38,855 nt of DNA, taken from contig CAVVVS010000107.1 in assembly GCA_963751355.1 (NCBI GenBank), positions 1 through 38,855 on the forward strand. Direction: 5' to 3'. Positions 26,628-35,678 of the stretch are shown in pieces. The DNA is from CAVVVS01 sp963751355 (GTDB lineage: Bacteria > Bacteroidota > Ignavibacteria > Ignavibacteriales > Ignavibacteriaceae). The notes beneath the pieces are model-generated. The model saw only the letters and a program-made list of their open reading frames with translations. It did not search any database and had not been told where the DNA came from. Made by a program: the position numbers and the translations under genes. Position 1 is the first letter of the stretch; each line of letters starts with the position of its first letter.

Positions 26628-29112
26628 TAAATTAATCAAAATAGCGTTCATATTTTTATTTGCTTCATCAATCTCTTATTCTCAGAATACAAAACCTGCT
26701 ACATATAAAATATTAGGTATTACTGTACAGGGTAATAAATCTGCTGATGCCAGTACAATCATTGCGAATTCTGGTTTGAACGTAGGAGATGAAATTAAAT
26801 TTCCAGGTGATGAGGAGATGAAGGCCATTCACCAGCTTTGGAATCTGGGCATTTTCTCCGACGTAAATATTCTAATTACTAAGCAAATAGGCGACGGAGT
26901 TTTTCTTCGGATTGAAGTTAAAGAATATCTGCGTTTCGAAAAGTATGTTGTTGAGGGTAATGATGAATTAAGCGATAGTAAAATTGATGAAAAAATTGAT
27001 TTAATTAGAGGGCAAACCGTTAAACCTCAGGATATTAGTCAAATTAAGCAGGAAATACTTGGGCTGTATGAAAAGGACGGCTATTTGAATGCCGATATAA
27101 ATGTAAAATATTATATTTATTACATTGCCGATACAACTAAAGACTATATAGACGTTACTTGGAGGAACGAAAAAGATTTTTCTGATGAATATCATGTGAA
27201 ATACAATAAAGAAGATATTGAATATTCCGACCTCATTTCAAGGTTGAAAGATAGAGTTGTACTGCTTTTCGATATTACAGAGAATTCCAAAGTTATAGTT
27301 CGTAAAATAGAATTTGCGGGCAACAAGGCATTTAATGATTCTGATCTTCGGGGTCAAATGGATAATACCGAAGAATCAAAATGGTGGAAATTTTGGAGTA
27401 GTGCAAAGTTTGAACCTAAAAAATTTGAAGAAGATAAGAAATCTATTGTCGATTTTTACCGTAAGAACGGTTACCGGGATGCAGAAATTCTTTCGGACTC
27501 TTTAATCTATTATAATAATAAAAAAGATTTAAAAATTTTAATTAAAGTTTATGAAGGTCCGAAATATTATGTTCGGAATATAAATTGGGATGGCAATACA
27601 AAATTTACCACGAATAAATTAGATGAGCGGTTGGGATTTAAAAAGGGGGATGTATATAACTATGAAAAATTTGAACAGAATTTGAAGGGAAACAAAAACC
27701 AATCAGATGTATCTTCACTGTATTTAGATAACGGTTATTTAATGTTTAGTGCCACACCCACGGAAGTGAAAGTCGGGCAAGATTCTGTTGATATAAACAT
27801 CCGGGTAAGCGAGAATAATCAATTTAAAATCGGAAGAGTAAATATAGAAGGAAATGATAAAACAAAGGATAAAGTAATCAGGCGAGAACTGTATACTATC
27901 CCGGGAGATTACTTTAACCGCGGTTTATTATTAAGAAGCGTCCAGGGTTTGGCAAATTTAAAATTTTTCAATGTAGAAAAGCTTTACGGTCCGGAAGGAA
28001 TAAATTATTCGTTGAAAAACGACAGCACTGTTAATGTTGCTTTTAAAGTTGCCGAAAAATCTAGTGATTATTTAAATGCTTCTGTTGGTTATAGCGGCAG
28101 TTTTGGTTTCAGCGGTGCAATAGGAGTTACTCTTTCCAATTTTGCCCTGGATCATCCGTTCTCACTCGGCGGGGGTCAGGTCCTGAGTTTTAACTGGCAA
28201 TTTGGGGTCGGCAGTCTCTATAGAACTTTTTCGTTAGGTTTTACTGAACCATGGATGTTTGATACTCCTACCTTACTCGGATTCGAAGTATTTGATACCC
28301 GTCAGCAGTATATTTATGATCTTCGACAAACCGGTGGAACAGTAAGAGTAGGCAGAAGGTTAAAATGGCCGGACAATTTTTTCAACGTGCAGGGATTTTT
28401 CAGATATCAATATAATGATGTATTATACGGCGCGAATTACTACCCCGAGGGAACCTCGCAGCAATACACTATCGGGGGAACAATTTCAAGGAAGGACATC
28501 GATAATCCAATCTTTCCTTCGAAAGGTTCAACTGTAGAATTGGATGCTCAAATATCGGGCGGACCATTTTTACCTGGAAATGTGAACTACTATAAACTTG
28601 GATTTTCAGCCGCCTGGTATAAACGATTGTTCAACACTAACCGGGTTGCACTTTATACGGATGCAAATATCGGGTATATGCAGGAACTCGATAATAAATC
28701 AAAGTTGAAGATACCGTACACCGAATACTATTATATGGGTGGCAACGGACTTGTGATTGCAACAGAACCGTTAAGGGGCTATGATGACAGAACAGTGGGA
28801 CCAAGAGGTACGAACGGGCAAATAGTTGGCGGCAGGGTAATGGAACATTTTACCACAGAACTGAGATTTGCAGTAACTATGGAACCGATGCCGCTTTACT
28901 TACTTGCATTTGCCGAGGCTGGTAATGTATTTTTGGATATTAATCATACCGATCCTTTTCATTTAAGAAGGTCGGCTGGGGTGGGTGCAAGAATATTAAT
29001 TAACCCGGTTGGTTTAATCGGCTTCGATTTGGGCTACGGTTTCGATCGTATGGCGGTAGATGGGAAAGCACCCGGCTGGTTATTTCATTTTCAATTTGGC
29101 AAGGGATTTTAA
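26596..29112 (+). CDS. bamA: Outer membrane protein assembly factor BamA
   Basis: 838 residues, slightly longer than E. coli BamA. A signal peptide (KLIKIAFIFLFASSISYSQ) is followed by about five POTRA repeats (roughly residues 35-430; start points such as ILGITVQGNKS, FEKYVVEGNDE, VRKIEFAGNKA, VRNINWDGN, IGRVNIEGND). The C-terminal half is a 16-strand barrel of the Omp85 family with GGNGLVIATEPLRGYDDRTVG (the conserved RGY of the loop 6 region) and a terminal aromatic strand ending in Phe (LFHFQFGKGF). It inserts beta-barrel proteins into the outer membrane. It starts within the uppS 3' end and is followed 37 bases later by a Skp-like chaperone gene. Confidence 0.96.
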   Translation: MFQTSPKRQFNKLIKIAFIFLFASSISYSQNTKPATYKILGITVQGNKSADASTIIANSGLNVGDEIKFPGDEEMKAIHQLWNLGIFSDVNILITKQIGDGVFLRIEVKEYLRFEKYVVEGNDELSDSKIDEKIDLIRGQTVKPQDISQIKQEILGLYEKDGYLNADINVKYYIYYIADTTKDYIDVTWRNEKDFSDEYHVKYNKEDIEYSDLISRLKDRVVLLFDITENSKVIVRKIEFAGNKAFNDSDLRGQMDNTEESKWWKFWSSAKFEPKKFEEDKKSIVDFYRKNGYRDAEILSDSLIYYNNKKDLKILIKVYEGPKYYVRNINWDGNTKFTTNKLDERLGFKKGDVYNYEKFEQNLKGNKNQSDVSSLYLDNGYLMFSATPTEVKVGQDSVDINIRVSENNQFKIGRVNIEGNDKTKDKVIRRELYTIPGDYFNRGLLLRSVQGLANLKFFNVEKLYGPEGINYSLKNDSTVNVAFKVAEKSSDYLNASVGYSGSFGFSGAIGVTLSNFALDHPFSLGGGQVLSFNWQFGVGSLYRTFSLGFTEPWMFDTPTLLGFEVFDTRQQYIYDLRQTGGTVRVGRRLKWPDNFFNVQGFFRYQYNDVLYGANYYPEGTSQQYTIGGTISRKDIDNPIFPSKGSTVELDAQISGGPFLPGNVNYYKLGFSAAWYKRLFNTNRVALYTDANIGYMQELDNKSKLKIPYTEYYYMGGNGLVIATEPLRGYDDRTVGPRGTNGQIVGGRVMEHFTTELRFAVTMEPMPLYLLAFAEAGNVFLDINHTDPFHLRRSAGVGARILINPVGLIGFDLGYGFDRMAVDGKAPGWLFHFQFGKGF

Positions 29113-29149
29113 TAATCAATTAATATAATCATATGGAGAGGTAATATTA

Positions 29150-29683
29150 GTGAAAAATTATCTTTTAACACTAGCAGTAATTATAATAAGCAGTACTATC
29201 TTATTCGCTCAAAAAGAGCAAAACTTGAGAATTGGTTATGTGGATTCACAGGTTATTCTGAACCAATTGCCTGAAGCTATTAAAGCCCAGGGAGATTTGG
29301 ATGCTTTAACCAACAAATGGTCGTCGGAACTTGATACATTAACCGCTCGATATCAACGTCATCTTTCTGATTATCAAAATCAAGTAAATACGATGCCCGA
29401 GCAGAAAAAGGTTTCAGAAGAAAAGAAACTTGTCAATGAACAGCAGCAAATTCTAAATTTCAGAAAAGATAAATTTGCACAGGGAACAGGTGAAATATAT
29501 AAGAAACAAGATGAAATCTTCGGCCCCGTGAAAAAGAAAATTTACAAAGCTATCCAGGATGTTGCAAAAGAAGAGAAAATGCAGTTTGTGTTTGATAAGA
29601 GCGGTGATGTTGTCCTTTTGTATGCCGATAATAAATTCGATATTACATATAAAGTCCTTGACAAGTTAAAAACCGGTGACTAA
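29150..29683 (+). CDS. Skp/OmpH-family periplasmic chaperone, copy 1
   Basis: 177 residues with a GTG start preceded by GGAGAGG. A signal peptide (LLTLAVIIISSTILFAQ) leads to the family text LRIGYVDSQVILNQLPEA, then a charged helical hairpin (about 45-130) that forms the tentacles of Skp, and the closing KKKIYKAIQDVAKEEKMQFVFDKSG. It would hold unfolded outer-membrane proteins for BamA. A second paralogue with the same layout lies 411 bases downstream, separated by palindromic non-coding DNA. Confidence 0.92.
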   Translation: MKNYLLTLAVIIISSTILFAQKEQNLRIGYVDSQVILNQLPEAIKAQGDLDALTNKWSSELDTLTARYQRHLSDYQNQVNTMPEQKKVSEEKKLVNEQQQILNFRKDKFAQGTGEIYKKQDEIFGPVKKKIYKAIQDVAKEEKMQFVFDKSGDVVLLYADNKFDITYKVLDKLKTGD

Positions 29684-29732
29684 TTGCTATTTCCGTTGGT
29701 CTTCGGTTAGGTGATTTAATTAGAATTTTAAG

Positions 29733-29841
29733 AGAGGTTGTTCCAAAAGTAGTTACCAAGTTAAAAACCCATGAAAATTTGTTGAGCTTACATCGAATGT
29801 GTCCTATTTTTCGGAAAAACTTTACCTTTGAAACAACCTCT
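29733..29841. repeat. MITE-like palindromic element with ~17-bp terminal inverted repeats
   Basis: The ends AGAGGTTGTTCCAAAAG (29733-29749) and CTTTGAAACAACCTCT (29826-29841) are inverses with about two differences, and pairing continues imperfectly inwards (AGTAGTTACC against ACTTTACC). The element is 109 bases, contains no gene, and lies 50 bases after the first skp stop. A similar GAGGTTGTTxCAAAAG end occurs in dispersed repeats that I recall from related genomes. No target-site duplication is evident. Confidence 0.6.
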
Positions 29842-29941
29842 AATGAAAATAAATTAAAATGTGAAAACATTTTGATCGATCAGGGGTATTTGAAAAGATA
29901 AAAAGTTCAAGTTTCTGGTTTGTTAATTCTTACAAAATCAA

Positions 29942-29988
29942 AATGTTTTTTAGAATTATTCCTCCCTGGAGGAAATTCAAAACATATT
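29942..29988. repeat. Second hairpin in the skp-skp gap
   Basis: TTCCTCC and GGAGGAA (29959-29974) form a perfect 7-bp stem with a 2-base centre. Outside it, GAAT/ATTC and AATGTTTT/AAAACAT extend the pairing with small bulges. No T tract follows, so it does not look like a normal terminator. The GGAGG half resembles a ribosome site, but no open frame follows it. Confidence 0.5.
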
Positions 29989-30094
29989 ATTCTATCTTAA
30001 GTTTTTTGGAACTAAATACGAGGGTACTTATTCAAGCTTATTACGATTTAAAAAAAATCTTAATAAATCTAGCTATTCAGACATCGGAGCTATC

Positions 30095-30613
30095 ATGAAA
30101 CGTACTATTATATCCCTCTCTTTTTTTCTCATGGCATTCTCAAGTATGGCTTTCAGCCAGTTAAAAATTGGATATGTTGATTCGAAAACTATTATGGAAA
30201 AATTGCCCGAAGCGCAGGATGCAAAACAAAAACTTAATCAATTTATAGAAGACTGGAAATCGGAATTGAATAAGATGAAAGCTGAACGGAATACTAAACA
30301 AGAAGACTATGACAGAAGAAAACTAATCATGACCGAGCAAACCCGCACTAAGTTGGAAGCGGAAATTAAAAAATTGGACAAAGATATTGACAATTATAGA
30401 GAGAAAAAATTCGGAACTAACGGAGAACTGTTTCAGAAGCAAGAGGAATTAATGAAGCCGGTGCAGAATAAAATATTTAACGCGATTCAAGATATTGCTA
30501 AAGATCAGGACCTGGATTTTGTATTTGACCGCAGCGGTGATATCATGTTACTATACGCAAAAGATAAATATGATATTACTCAGGACGTATTGGATAGATT
30601 AAAACTTCAATAA
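30095..30613 (+). CDS. Skp/OmpH-family periplasmic chaperone, copy 2
   Basis: 172 residues with a signal peptide (IISLSFFLMAFSSMAFSQ). It opens with LKIGYVDSKTIMEKLPEA and closes with NKIFNAIQDIAKDQDLDFVFDRSGDIMLLYAKDKYDIT, very close in layout to copy 1 and clearly a paralogue. The charged helical middle is the Skp coiled-coil arm. It starts 411 bases after copy 1 and ends 12 bases before lpxD, so it is transcribed with the lipid A genes. Confidence 0.92.
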   Translation: MKRTIISLSFFLMAFSSMAFSQLKIGYVDSKTIMEKLPEAQDAKQKLNQFIEDWKSELNKMKAERNTKQEDYDRRKLIMTEQTRTKLEAEIKKLDKDIDNYREKKFGTNGELFQKQEELMKPVQNKIFNAIQDIAKDQDLDFVFDRSGDIMLLYAKDKYDITQDVLDRLKLQ

Positions 30614-30625
30614 TTTTAAAATGCA

Positions 30626-31678
30626 ATGAAAATTAATTTAGAAGAAGCTGCCGATTTTATAGGCGGAAAAATAACCGGCAATAAAAATCTTGAAATTGAA
30701 AACCTCTCCAAAATAGAAGAAGCGAAAAAGGGCGATTTAACATTTCTATATCTTCCAGCATATGAAAAGTATTTTAGTTCAACCAAAGCCTCGGCAATTT
30801 TGGTGAAACCCGGCTTTAAAAAAAAACGGAATGATATTACCTATATCGAAATCCCTGATCCCAATAAAGCATTTTCTAAATTGCTAATAAAATATTTTTC
30901 TCCCTCATTTCCCCTTGAAGGAATTGCTCCAACCGCTTTCCTACACCCTTCGGCTAAAATCGGTAAAAATATTGCGCTTGGTCAAAACTGTGTGGTTTCT
31001 GCAGGTTGTAAAATAGGTGATAATACAAAAATATTTCATAATACCGTTTTACTAGAAAATGTGGAAATAGGAAATGATTGTTTAATATTTCAGAATGTAA
31101 GTATACGTGAAAATTGCAAAATTGGGGACAGAGTAATGATTCATCCCGGAACGGTGATAGGAGCTGACGGTTTTGGGTTTTTTACTGATGAAAAAGATGT
31201 TTATCATAAAATACCTCAGATCGGTAACGTAATTATCGGAGACGATGTAGAAGTGGGTGCTAATGTAACCATAGATAGGGCAGCAATCGGATCTACGGAA
31301 ATTAAAAGAGGAGTGAAAATCGATAATCTTGTCCAAATCGCACATAACGTGGTTGTAGGAGAAGACACGGTTATTTCTGCCCAAACAGGTATTTCCGGCA
31401 GTACAAAAATTGGGAATAATTGTATTGTGGCAGGACAGGTAGGCATAGTGGGACATATAGAAATTTGTGATAATGTAATAATAATGGCACAATCTGGAAT
31501 TTCAAAGTCTATTAATAAACCAGGTTCTTATTTTGGAACCCCTGCAAAAGAATTAAAAACATCGTTAAAATTGGAAGCTCATATTAGGAATCTTCCCGGT
31601 TATTCTGAAAAAATAAACATGCTTGAAAAACAAATTGCTGAGCTCAAAGAAAAATTATCCAATTCCAAAGAAAGTTAA
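30626..31678 (+). CDS. lpxD: UDP-3-O-acylglucosamine N-acyltransferase LpxD
   Basis: 350 residues. The N-terminal uridine-binding domain (KINLEEAADFIGG, LTFLYLPAYEKYF) is followed by a left-handed beta-helix of hexapeptide repeats (about 100-300, for example IGKNIALGQNCVV, IGDNTKIFHNTVLLENVEIG, GADGFGF, AQTGISGSTKIGNN) and a C-terminal helix. It adds the second acyl chain to the lipid A precursor. The GADGFGF and AHNVVVGEDT segments are typical LpxD active-site surroundings. It lies between skp copy 2 and lpxC-fabZ on the same strand. Confidence 0.95.
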   Translation: MKINLEEAADFIGGKITGNKNLEIENLSKIEEAKKGDLTFLYLPAYEKYFSSTKASAILVKPGFKKKRNDITYIEIPDPNKAFSKLLIKYFSPSFPLEGIAPTAFLHPSAKIGKNIALGQNCVVSAGCKIGDNTKIFHNTVLLENVEIGNDCLIFQNVSIRENCKIGDRVMIHPGTVIGADGFGFFTDEKDVYHKIPQIGNVIIGDDVEVGANVTIDRAAIGSTEIKRGVKIDNLVQIAHNVVVGEDTVISAQTGISGSTKIGNNCIVAGQVGIVGHIEICDNVIIMAQSGISKSINKPGSYFGTPAKELKTSLKLEAHIRNLPGYSEKINMLEKQIAELKEKLSNSKES

Positions 31679-31809
31679 CGTATGTTTAATATTAGTATTA
31701 GCTAATTTAACTAAAGCGATTTATTGTATTTCAAGGCTCATCTTACTATTTTGATAAGCAATTTCCATTTTGACTTTTATAAATGAACACAAAAATTTTA
31801 GGATTTTAA

Positions 31810-33228
31810 ATGTTAGAGTTACAAAGAACTATTGGTAAACCAGTCTCCATTTCGGGTATAGGCTTACACACCGGAACATCATGCACAATGACTTTTAAAC
31901 CTGCGCCCGAAAATTTCGGTATAAAATTTATCCGCGTTGATTTAGGGGGTAACCCGGAAATTACAGCCACGGCTGATAATGTGATTGATGTTTCCCGGGG
32001 CACAACATTGGGTGTAGGTGATGCAAAAGTGCATACGGTTGAGCATGTACTTGCGTCGATTGTTGGTTTGCAAATTGATAATATTTTAATAGAACTAGAC
32101 GGGATAGAACCTCCTGTCGGTGACGGAAGTTCAATGCCGTACGTAGAAAAATTAATTGAAGCAGGATTTGTTCAGCAGGATGCTCCTAAGGATTATCTGA
32201 TCATTGACGAGACCGTAATGTATCATAATGAAGAAAATCAGATTGATATAGTTGCTCTCCCACTCGACGGATACCGGGCTACAGTGATGGTTGATTATCA
32301 GAATCCGGCACTTGGAAGTCAGCATACTGGTTTATTTGATTTAGAAAAAGAATTTGTATCAGAATTTGCTCCGGCAAGAACTTTCTGTTTTTTAAGTGAA
32401 GTCGAAGAGTTGGCAAATATCGGATTAATCAAGGGTGGTGATATAGATAATGCCGTTGTAATTGTCGATCATAAACTTAATTTCGACCAACTTGAAGTTT
32501 TACGCAAGAAGATAGGGGTGAAAGGGAAAATATCGCTTGGTGATAACGGACTTCTTAACAATAAACAGTTAAGATTTAGGAATGAACCTGTAAGGCACAA
32601 GCTTTTGGATTTATTGGGTGATCTGGCACTGATAGGCGCACCGATTAAAGCTCAAATATTGGCTGCCAGACCCGGACATAGAGCCAATGTGGAATTTGCA
32701 AAACAAATTAGAAAGCTTTATCAGCAGAAAAAACTTGTAAAAAAATATCAGTTTGTGAAGAAAGAAGGCGTTGTATTCGATGCGAGTGCTATTGAAAGAA
32801 TTCTGCCCCACCGTTATCCCTTCTTATTAGTCGATAAAATAATACATCTCGAATTGGATAAAAAAGTTATCGGTGTGAAATCAGTCTCTGTAAACGAACC
32901 GTTTTTTCAGGGACACTTCCCAGGTCATCCTATTATGCCAGGAGTATTAATTATCGAATCGATGGCTCAGACTGGTGGGGTGCTTCTATTGAACTCATAC
33001 CTCAATCCTGAAGAAAAACTTGTATATTTTATGCAGATAACTAATGCAAAATTTAGAAAGCCGGTTATGCCCGGAGATCAATTGTACTTGGAAATTGAAC
33101 TTACTAACAAAAAAAGCAAAGTTGTAATGATGAGTGGTAAAGCATTTGTGAACGATAATTTGGTGGCTGAGGCGGACTTTATGGCTGCAATAGTTGACAG
33201 AGAGCAAAATCAAAATGAAGGAAATTAA
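31810..33228 (+). CDS. lpxC-fabZ: LpxC-FabZ fusion: UDP-3-O-acyl-GlcNAc deacetylase and 3-hydroxyacyl-ACP dehydratase
   Basis: 472 residues. Residues 1-310 are LpxC, the zinc deacetylase that commits the pathway to lipid A: SGIGLHTG at the start, zinc ligand His79 (HTVEHVLAS), and the HKLLD pair His263 and Asp267. Residues about 320-472 are FabZ: LPHRYPFLLVDKI, then QGHFPGHPIMPG with catalytic His369 and Glu383 (IIESMAQTGG). The two activities compete for or supply the same hydroxyacyl-ACP pool, so the fusion links fatty acid and lipid A synthesis. This fusion is characteristic of Bacteroidota and Chlorobi relatives. There is a 131-base gap before it, and lpxA follows after 8 bases. Confidence 0.96.
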   Translation: MLELQRTIGKPVSISGIGLHTGTSCTMTFKPAPENFGIKFIRVDLGGNPEITATADNVIDVSRGTTLGVGDAKVHTVEHVLASIVGLQIDNILIELDGIEPPVGDGSSMPYVEKLIEAGFVQQDAPKDYLIIDETVMYHNEENQIDIVALPLDGYRATVMVDYQNPALGSQHTGLFDLEKEFVSEFAPARTFCFLSEVEELANIGLIKGGDIDNAVVIVDHKLNFDQLEVLRKKIGVKGKISLGDNGLLNNKQLRFRNEPVRHKLLDLLGDLALIGAPIKAQILAARPGHRANVEFAKQIRKLYQQKKLVKKYQFVKKEGVVFDASAIERILPHRYPFLLVDKIIHLELDKKVIGVKSVSVNEPFFQGHFPGHPIMPGVLIIESMAQTGGVLLLNSYLNPEEKLVYFMQITNAKFRKPVMPGDQLYLEIELTNKKSKVVMMSGKAFVNDNLVAEADFMAAIVDREQNQNEGN

Positions 33229-33236
33229 TTTATTAA

Positions 33237-34013
33237 ATGAATAATATTCATTCTACTGCTATTGTTAGCAGTAAAGCAAACCTTGGCGATAATATTACGG
33301 TGATGCCTTTTGCTATCATTGAAGATGATGTTGTAATCGGGAGTGATTGCAGAGTAGGTCCACATGCCGTTATTTATAATGGTGCAAGAATCGGAAACAG
33401 AGTTAAGATTCATCAGGCTGCATCAATTGCTCACATCCCCCAAGATCTTAAATTTAATAATGAGTTTTCTGAATTTTTTATAGGCGATGATACTGTTGTC
33501 CATGAATTTGTAACGCTGCACAGGGGGACGGTGGAAACCCGTATTTCTAGAGTTGGCAAAAATTGTTTATTAATGGCATACGCCCACGTTGCGCACGATA
33601 CTATAATCGGTGATAATTGTATACTTGCAAACGGAGTTCAGGTTGCCGGACATGTGCTGATTGAGGATAATGTAATCATTGGCGGAATGACTCCTGTTCA
33701 TCAGTTCTGTAAAGTCGGACAGCATTCAATGATTGGGGGTGGTTTTAGAATTACTCAAGATGTACCTCCCTATATCCTTTGTGCGGGTGAACCGCTAAAA
33801 TTTTCGGGATTGAATGTAATTGGATTACGCAGGAGAGGATTTAAAAACGAAGATATTGCAATTCTCAAAAAAGCATACAGTTATATTTACAGCCCTTCAT
33901 TAAATGTTTCTCAAGCAAAGGAACAAATCATAAAAGAAATCGGTGATAACATATACGTAAAAAATGTATTGGATTTTTTAAATCGCTCAACGAGGGGGCT
34001 TGTCGGTAAATGA
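33237..34013 (+). CDS. lpxA: UDP-N-acetylglucosamine acyltransferase LpxA
   Basis: 258 residues, standard for LpxA, which performs the first acylation of UDP-GlcNAc. The beta-helix repeats run from about residue 3 to 185 (IHSTAIVSSKANLGDN, IGSDCRVGPHAVIYNGARIG), with IPQDLKFNNE, FVTLHRGT, MAYAHVAHDTIIGDN, the catalytic-His region, and GGMTPVHQFCKVG. The C-terminal helical domain (NVIGLRRRGFKNEDIAILKKAY) is normal. The stop codon overlaps the start of the next gene as ATGA. Confidence 0.96.
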   Translation: MNNIHSTAIVSSKANLGDNITVMPFAIIEDDVVIGSDCRVGPHAVIYNGARIGNRVKIHQAASIAHIPQDLKFNNEFSEFFIGDDTVVHEFVTLHRGTVETRISRVGKNCLLMAYAHVAHDTIIGDNCILANGVQVAGHVLIEDNVIIGGMTPVHQFCKVGQHSMIGGGFRITQDVPPYILCAGEPLKFSGLNVIGLRRRGFKNEDIAILKKAYSYIYSPSLNVSQAKEQIIKEIGDNIYVKNVLDFLNRSTRGLVGK

Positions 34014-34786
34014 AGTGGAACTATATAAATACCGGTTCTAATAACGGGAAGTTCAATATGGATTTCGATCTTCATCTTGTGAGAAATTTTAATCCGGGTG
34101 AAATTATTTTCCGGCTGTACAGGTGGAATCCTTATTGTATTTCTTTAGGAGCAAATCAAGATTTGAATTCAATTGATGTAAATAAAGCACAGCATGATAA
34201 TATTGAAATAGTTAAAAGACCAACCGGCGGCAGGGCTATTCTGCATTCCGAAGAGTTAACTTATTCAGTTGTTTATCCCATTGATTTCCAAACCTCTGCT
34301 CGCAATGTTTATAATATAATTAACCGGGCAATTTTGAAAGGATTAAAAAATTATCATCCCATATTAGGTGAAGTTAAACTGGAAGAAGAACAGCCGGATT
34401 TAGCGAAGTTTTATAAGAATAATGAGAAGAGTGCGGTATGTTTTGCGGTTTCGGCGAAGAGTGAATTAAAATTCGCGCGTAAAAAATTAGTGGGAAGTGC
34501 TCAAAGAAAATTGGGTAATACTTTACTCCAGCACGGTTCAATTTTGTGCGGTAGCTTCCATAAAAAGCTGGTAGATTATTTGGTCTTGAATGAAACGAAA
34601 GTTGAGGAAATTAAAAGCGAAATAGATAATACAACGGTGGACCTTCATTCAATTATTAATGAAGATATTGATTATAACCTACTATCGGAATCACTAGTTA
34701 AAGGATTTGAATATTATTTTAATACGAAAATGGAAAAGCTCCATAATTCCGGGCTTAAATATGAATTAATATCCGAATCGGTTTAG
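34010..34786 (+). CDS. LipM-like octanoyltransferase / lipoate-protein ligase family protein
   Basis: 258 residues of the biotin/lipoate A/B protein ligase family. Conserved parts are SLGANQDL, VKRPTGGRAILH and the Lys of KKLVGSAQRKLGNTLLQHGSIL. Cys144 (SAVCFAVSAKSEL) sits where Bacillus LipM/LipL have their catalytic acyl-carrying Cys, whereas true ATP-dependent ligases lack it. I therefore favour an octanoyltransferase that moves octanoyl groups from carrier protein to GcvH or E2 proteins for lipoate synthesis; a ligase role remains possible. It overlaps lpxA by 4 bases, so it is co-translated with the lipid A genes, an unrelated pathway sharing only the acyl-ACP pool. Confidence 0.82.
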   Translation: MKWNYINTGSNNGKFNMDFDLHLVRNFNPGEIIFRLYRWNPYCISLGANQDLNSIDVNKAQHDNIEIVKRPTGGRAILHSEELTYSVVYPIDFQTSARNVYNIINRAILKGLKNYHPILGEVKLEEEQPDLAKFYKNNEKSAVCFAVSAKSELKFARKKLVGSAQRKLGNTLLQHGSILCGSFHKKLVDYLVLNETKVEEIKSEIDNTTVDLHSIINEDIDYNLLSESLVKGFEYYFNTKMEKLHNSGLKYELISESV

Positions 34787-34821
34787 AGTAATAATAAATA
34801 TAGTCATTTGGAAAAAATAAT

Positions 34822-35637
34822 ATGAGCACACAACAAACAATAAAACGAATAACCACCAAAACTTTATCCCTCCTTAAAAAGAAAGGAATAAAGATATCGG
34901 TTTTAACCGCATATGATTTTATAACTGCTAAAATATTAGACGAAGCGGGAATTGATGTTATTTTGGTTGGAGACTCATTAGGGAATGTATTCCAGGGTAA
35001 TGAAACGACGCTTCCCGTAACGATGGAGGAAATGATATATCATACTAAGGCTGTTTCCAAAGGAGTTAACAGATCAATGATTGTTGTTGATATGCCGTTT
35101 ATGTCATATCAGCTTAGCATTGATGAGGGATTCAGAAATGCCGGACGTATTATGAAAGAGACTTCTGCGGGCGCAGTAAAATTGGAAGGCGGAATACGCG
35201 TTGCTAATACCATTAAAAAGATAACTGACGAGGGTATACCTGTGATGGGGCATATTGGTTTAACGCCTCAAAGTATTCATCAATTTGGGAGTTACAGGGA
35301 AAGGGGACGTAATAAAGCAGAAGCTGATGCATTAGTGGAAGATGCTTTGGCAATAGAGGAAGCCGGTGCATTTGCCGTTGTTATTGAAAAGATTCCGGCA
35401 GAACTGGCAAAAAAAATAACCGGACAATTAAAGATACCTACTATCGGAATCGGAGCAGGGGTATTTTGTGACGGGCAGGTATTAGTCACCCCCGATATGC
35501 TGGGATTAAATGTGGATTTTCACCCTCGTTTTGTCAGGCATTATTCTAATCTTGCCGATAATATCCTTGATGCTGTAAAAAATTACATTAATGATGTGAA
35601 GCAAACAAAGTTCCCTTCCGAAGAAGAAAGTTATTAA
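34822..35637 (+). CDS. panB: 3-methyl-2-oxobutanoate hydroxymethyltransferase
   Basis: 271 residues, usual for PanB, which adds a hydroxymethyl group from methylene-THF to ketoisovalerate in pantothenate synthesis. Metal ligands align as Asp51 (VGDSLG), Asp90 (VVDMPF) and Glu122 (VKLEGG), with the substrate Lys at 120. MGHIGLTPQS and IGIGAG are also typical. It follows the LipM-like gene by 35 bases on the same strand. Pantothenate feeds CoA and ACP, a loose link to the acyl-ACP-consuming genes before it. Confidence 0.96.
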   Translation: MSTQQTIKRITTKTLSLLKKKGIKISVLTAYDFITAKILDEAGIDVILVGDSLGNVFQGNETTLPVTMEEMIYHTKAVSKGVNRSMIVVDMPFMSYQLSIDEGFRNAGRIMKETSAGAVKLEGGIRVANTIKKITDEGIPVMGHIGLTPQSIHQFGSYRERGRNKAEADALVEDALAIEEAGAFAVVIEKIPAELAKKITGQLKIPTIGIGAGVFCDGQVLVTPDMLGLNVDFHPRFVRHYSNLADNILDAVKNYINDVKQTKFPSEEESY

Positions 35638-35678
35638 TCTTTTTCATCCCTTGAATTTTTAACTAGATACTATGCACT

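Larger units (their letters stand above)
29684..30094. other. 411-base gap between the two skp genes, holding palindromic elements
   Basis: No protein frame is credible here. The gap contains two separate imperfect palindromes, listed on their own. Its length interrupts an otherwise tight operon. Confidence 0.6.
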
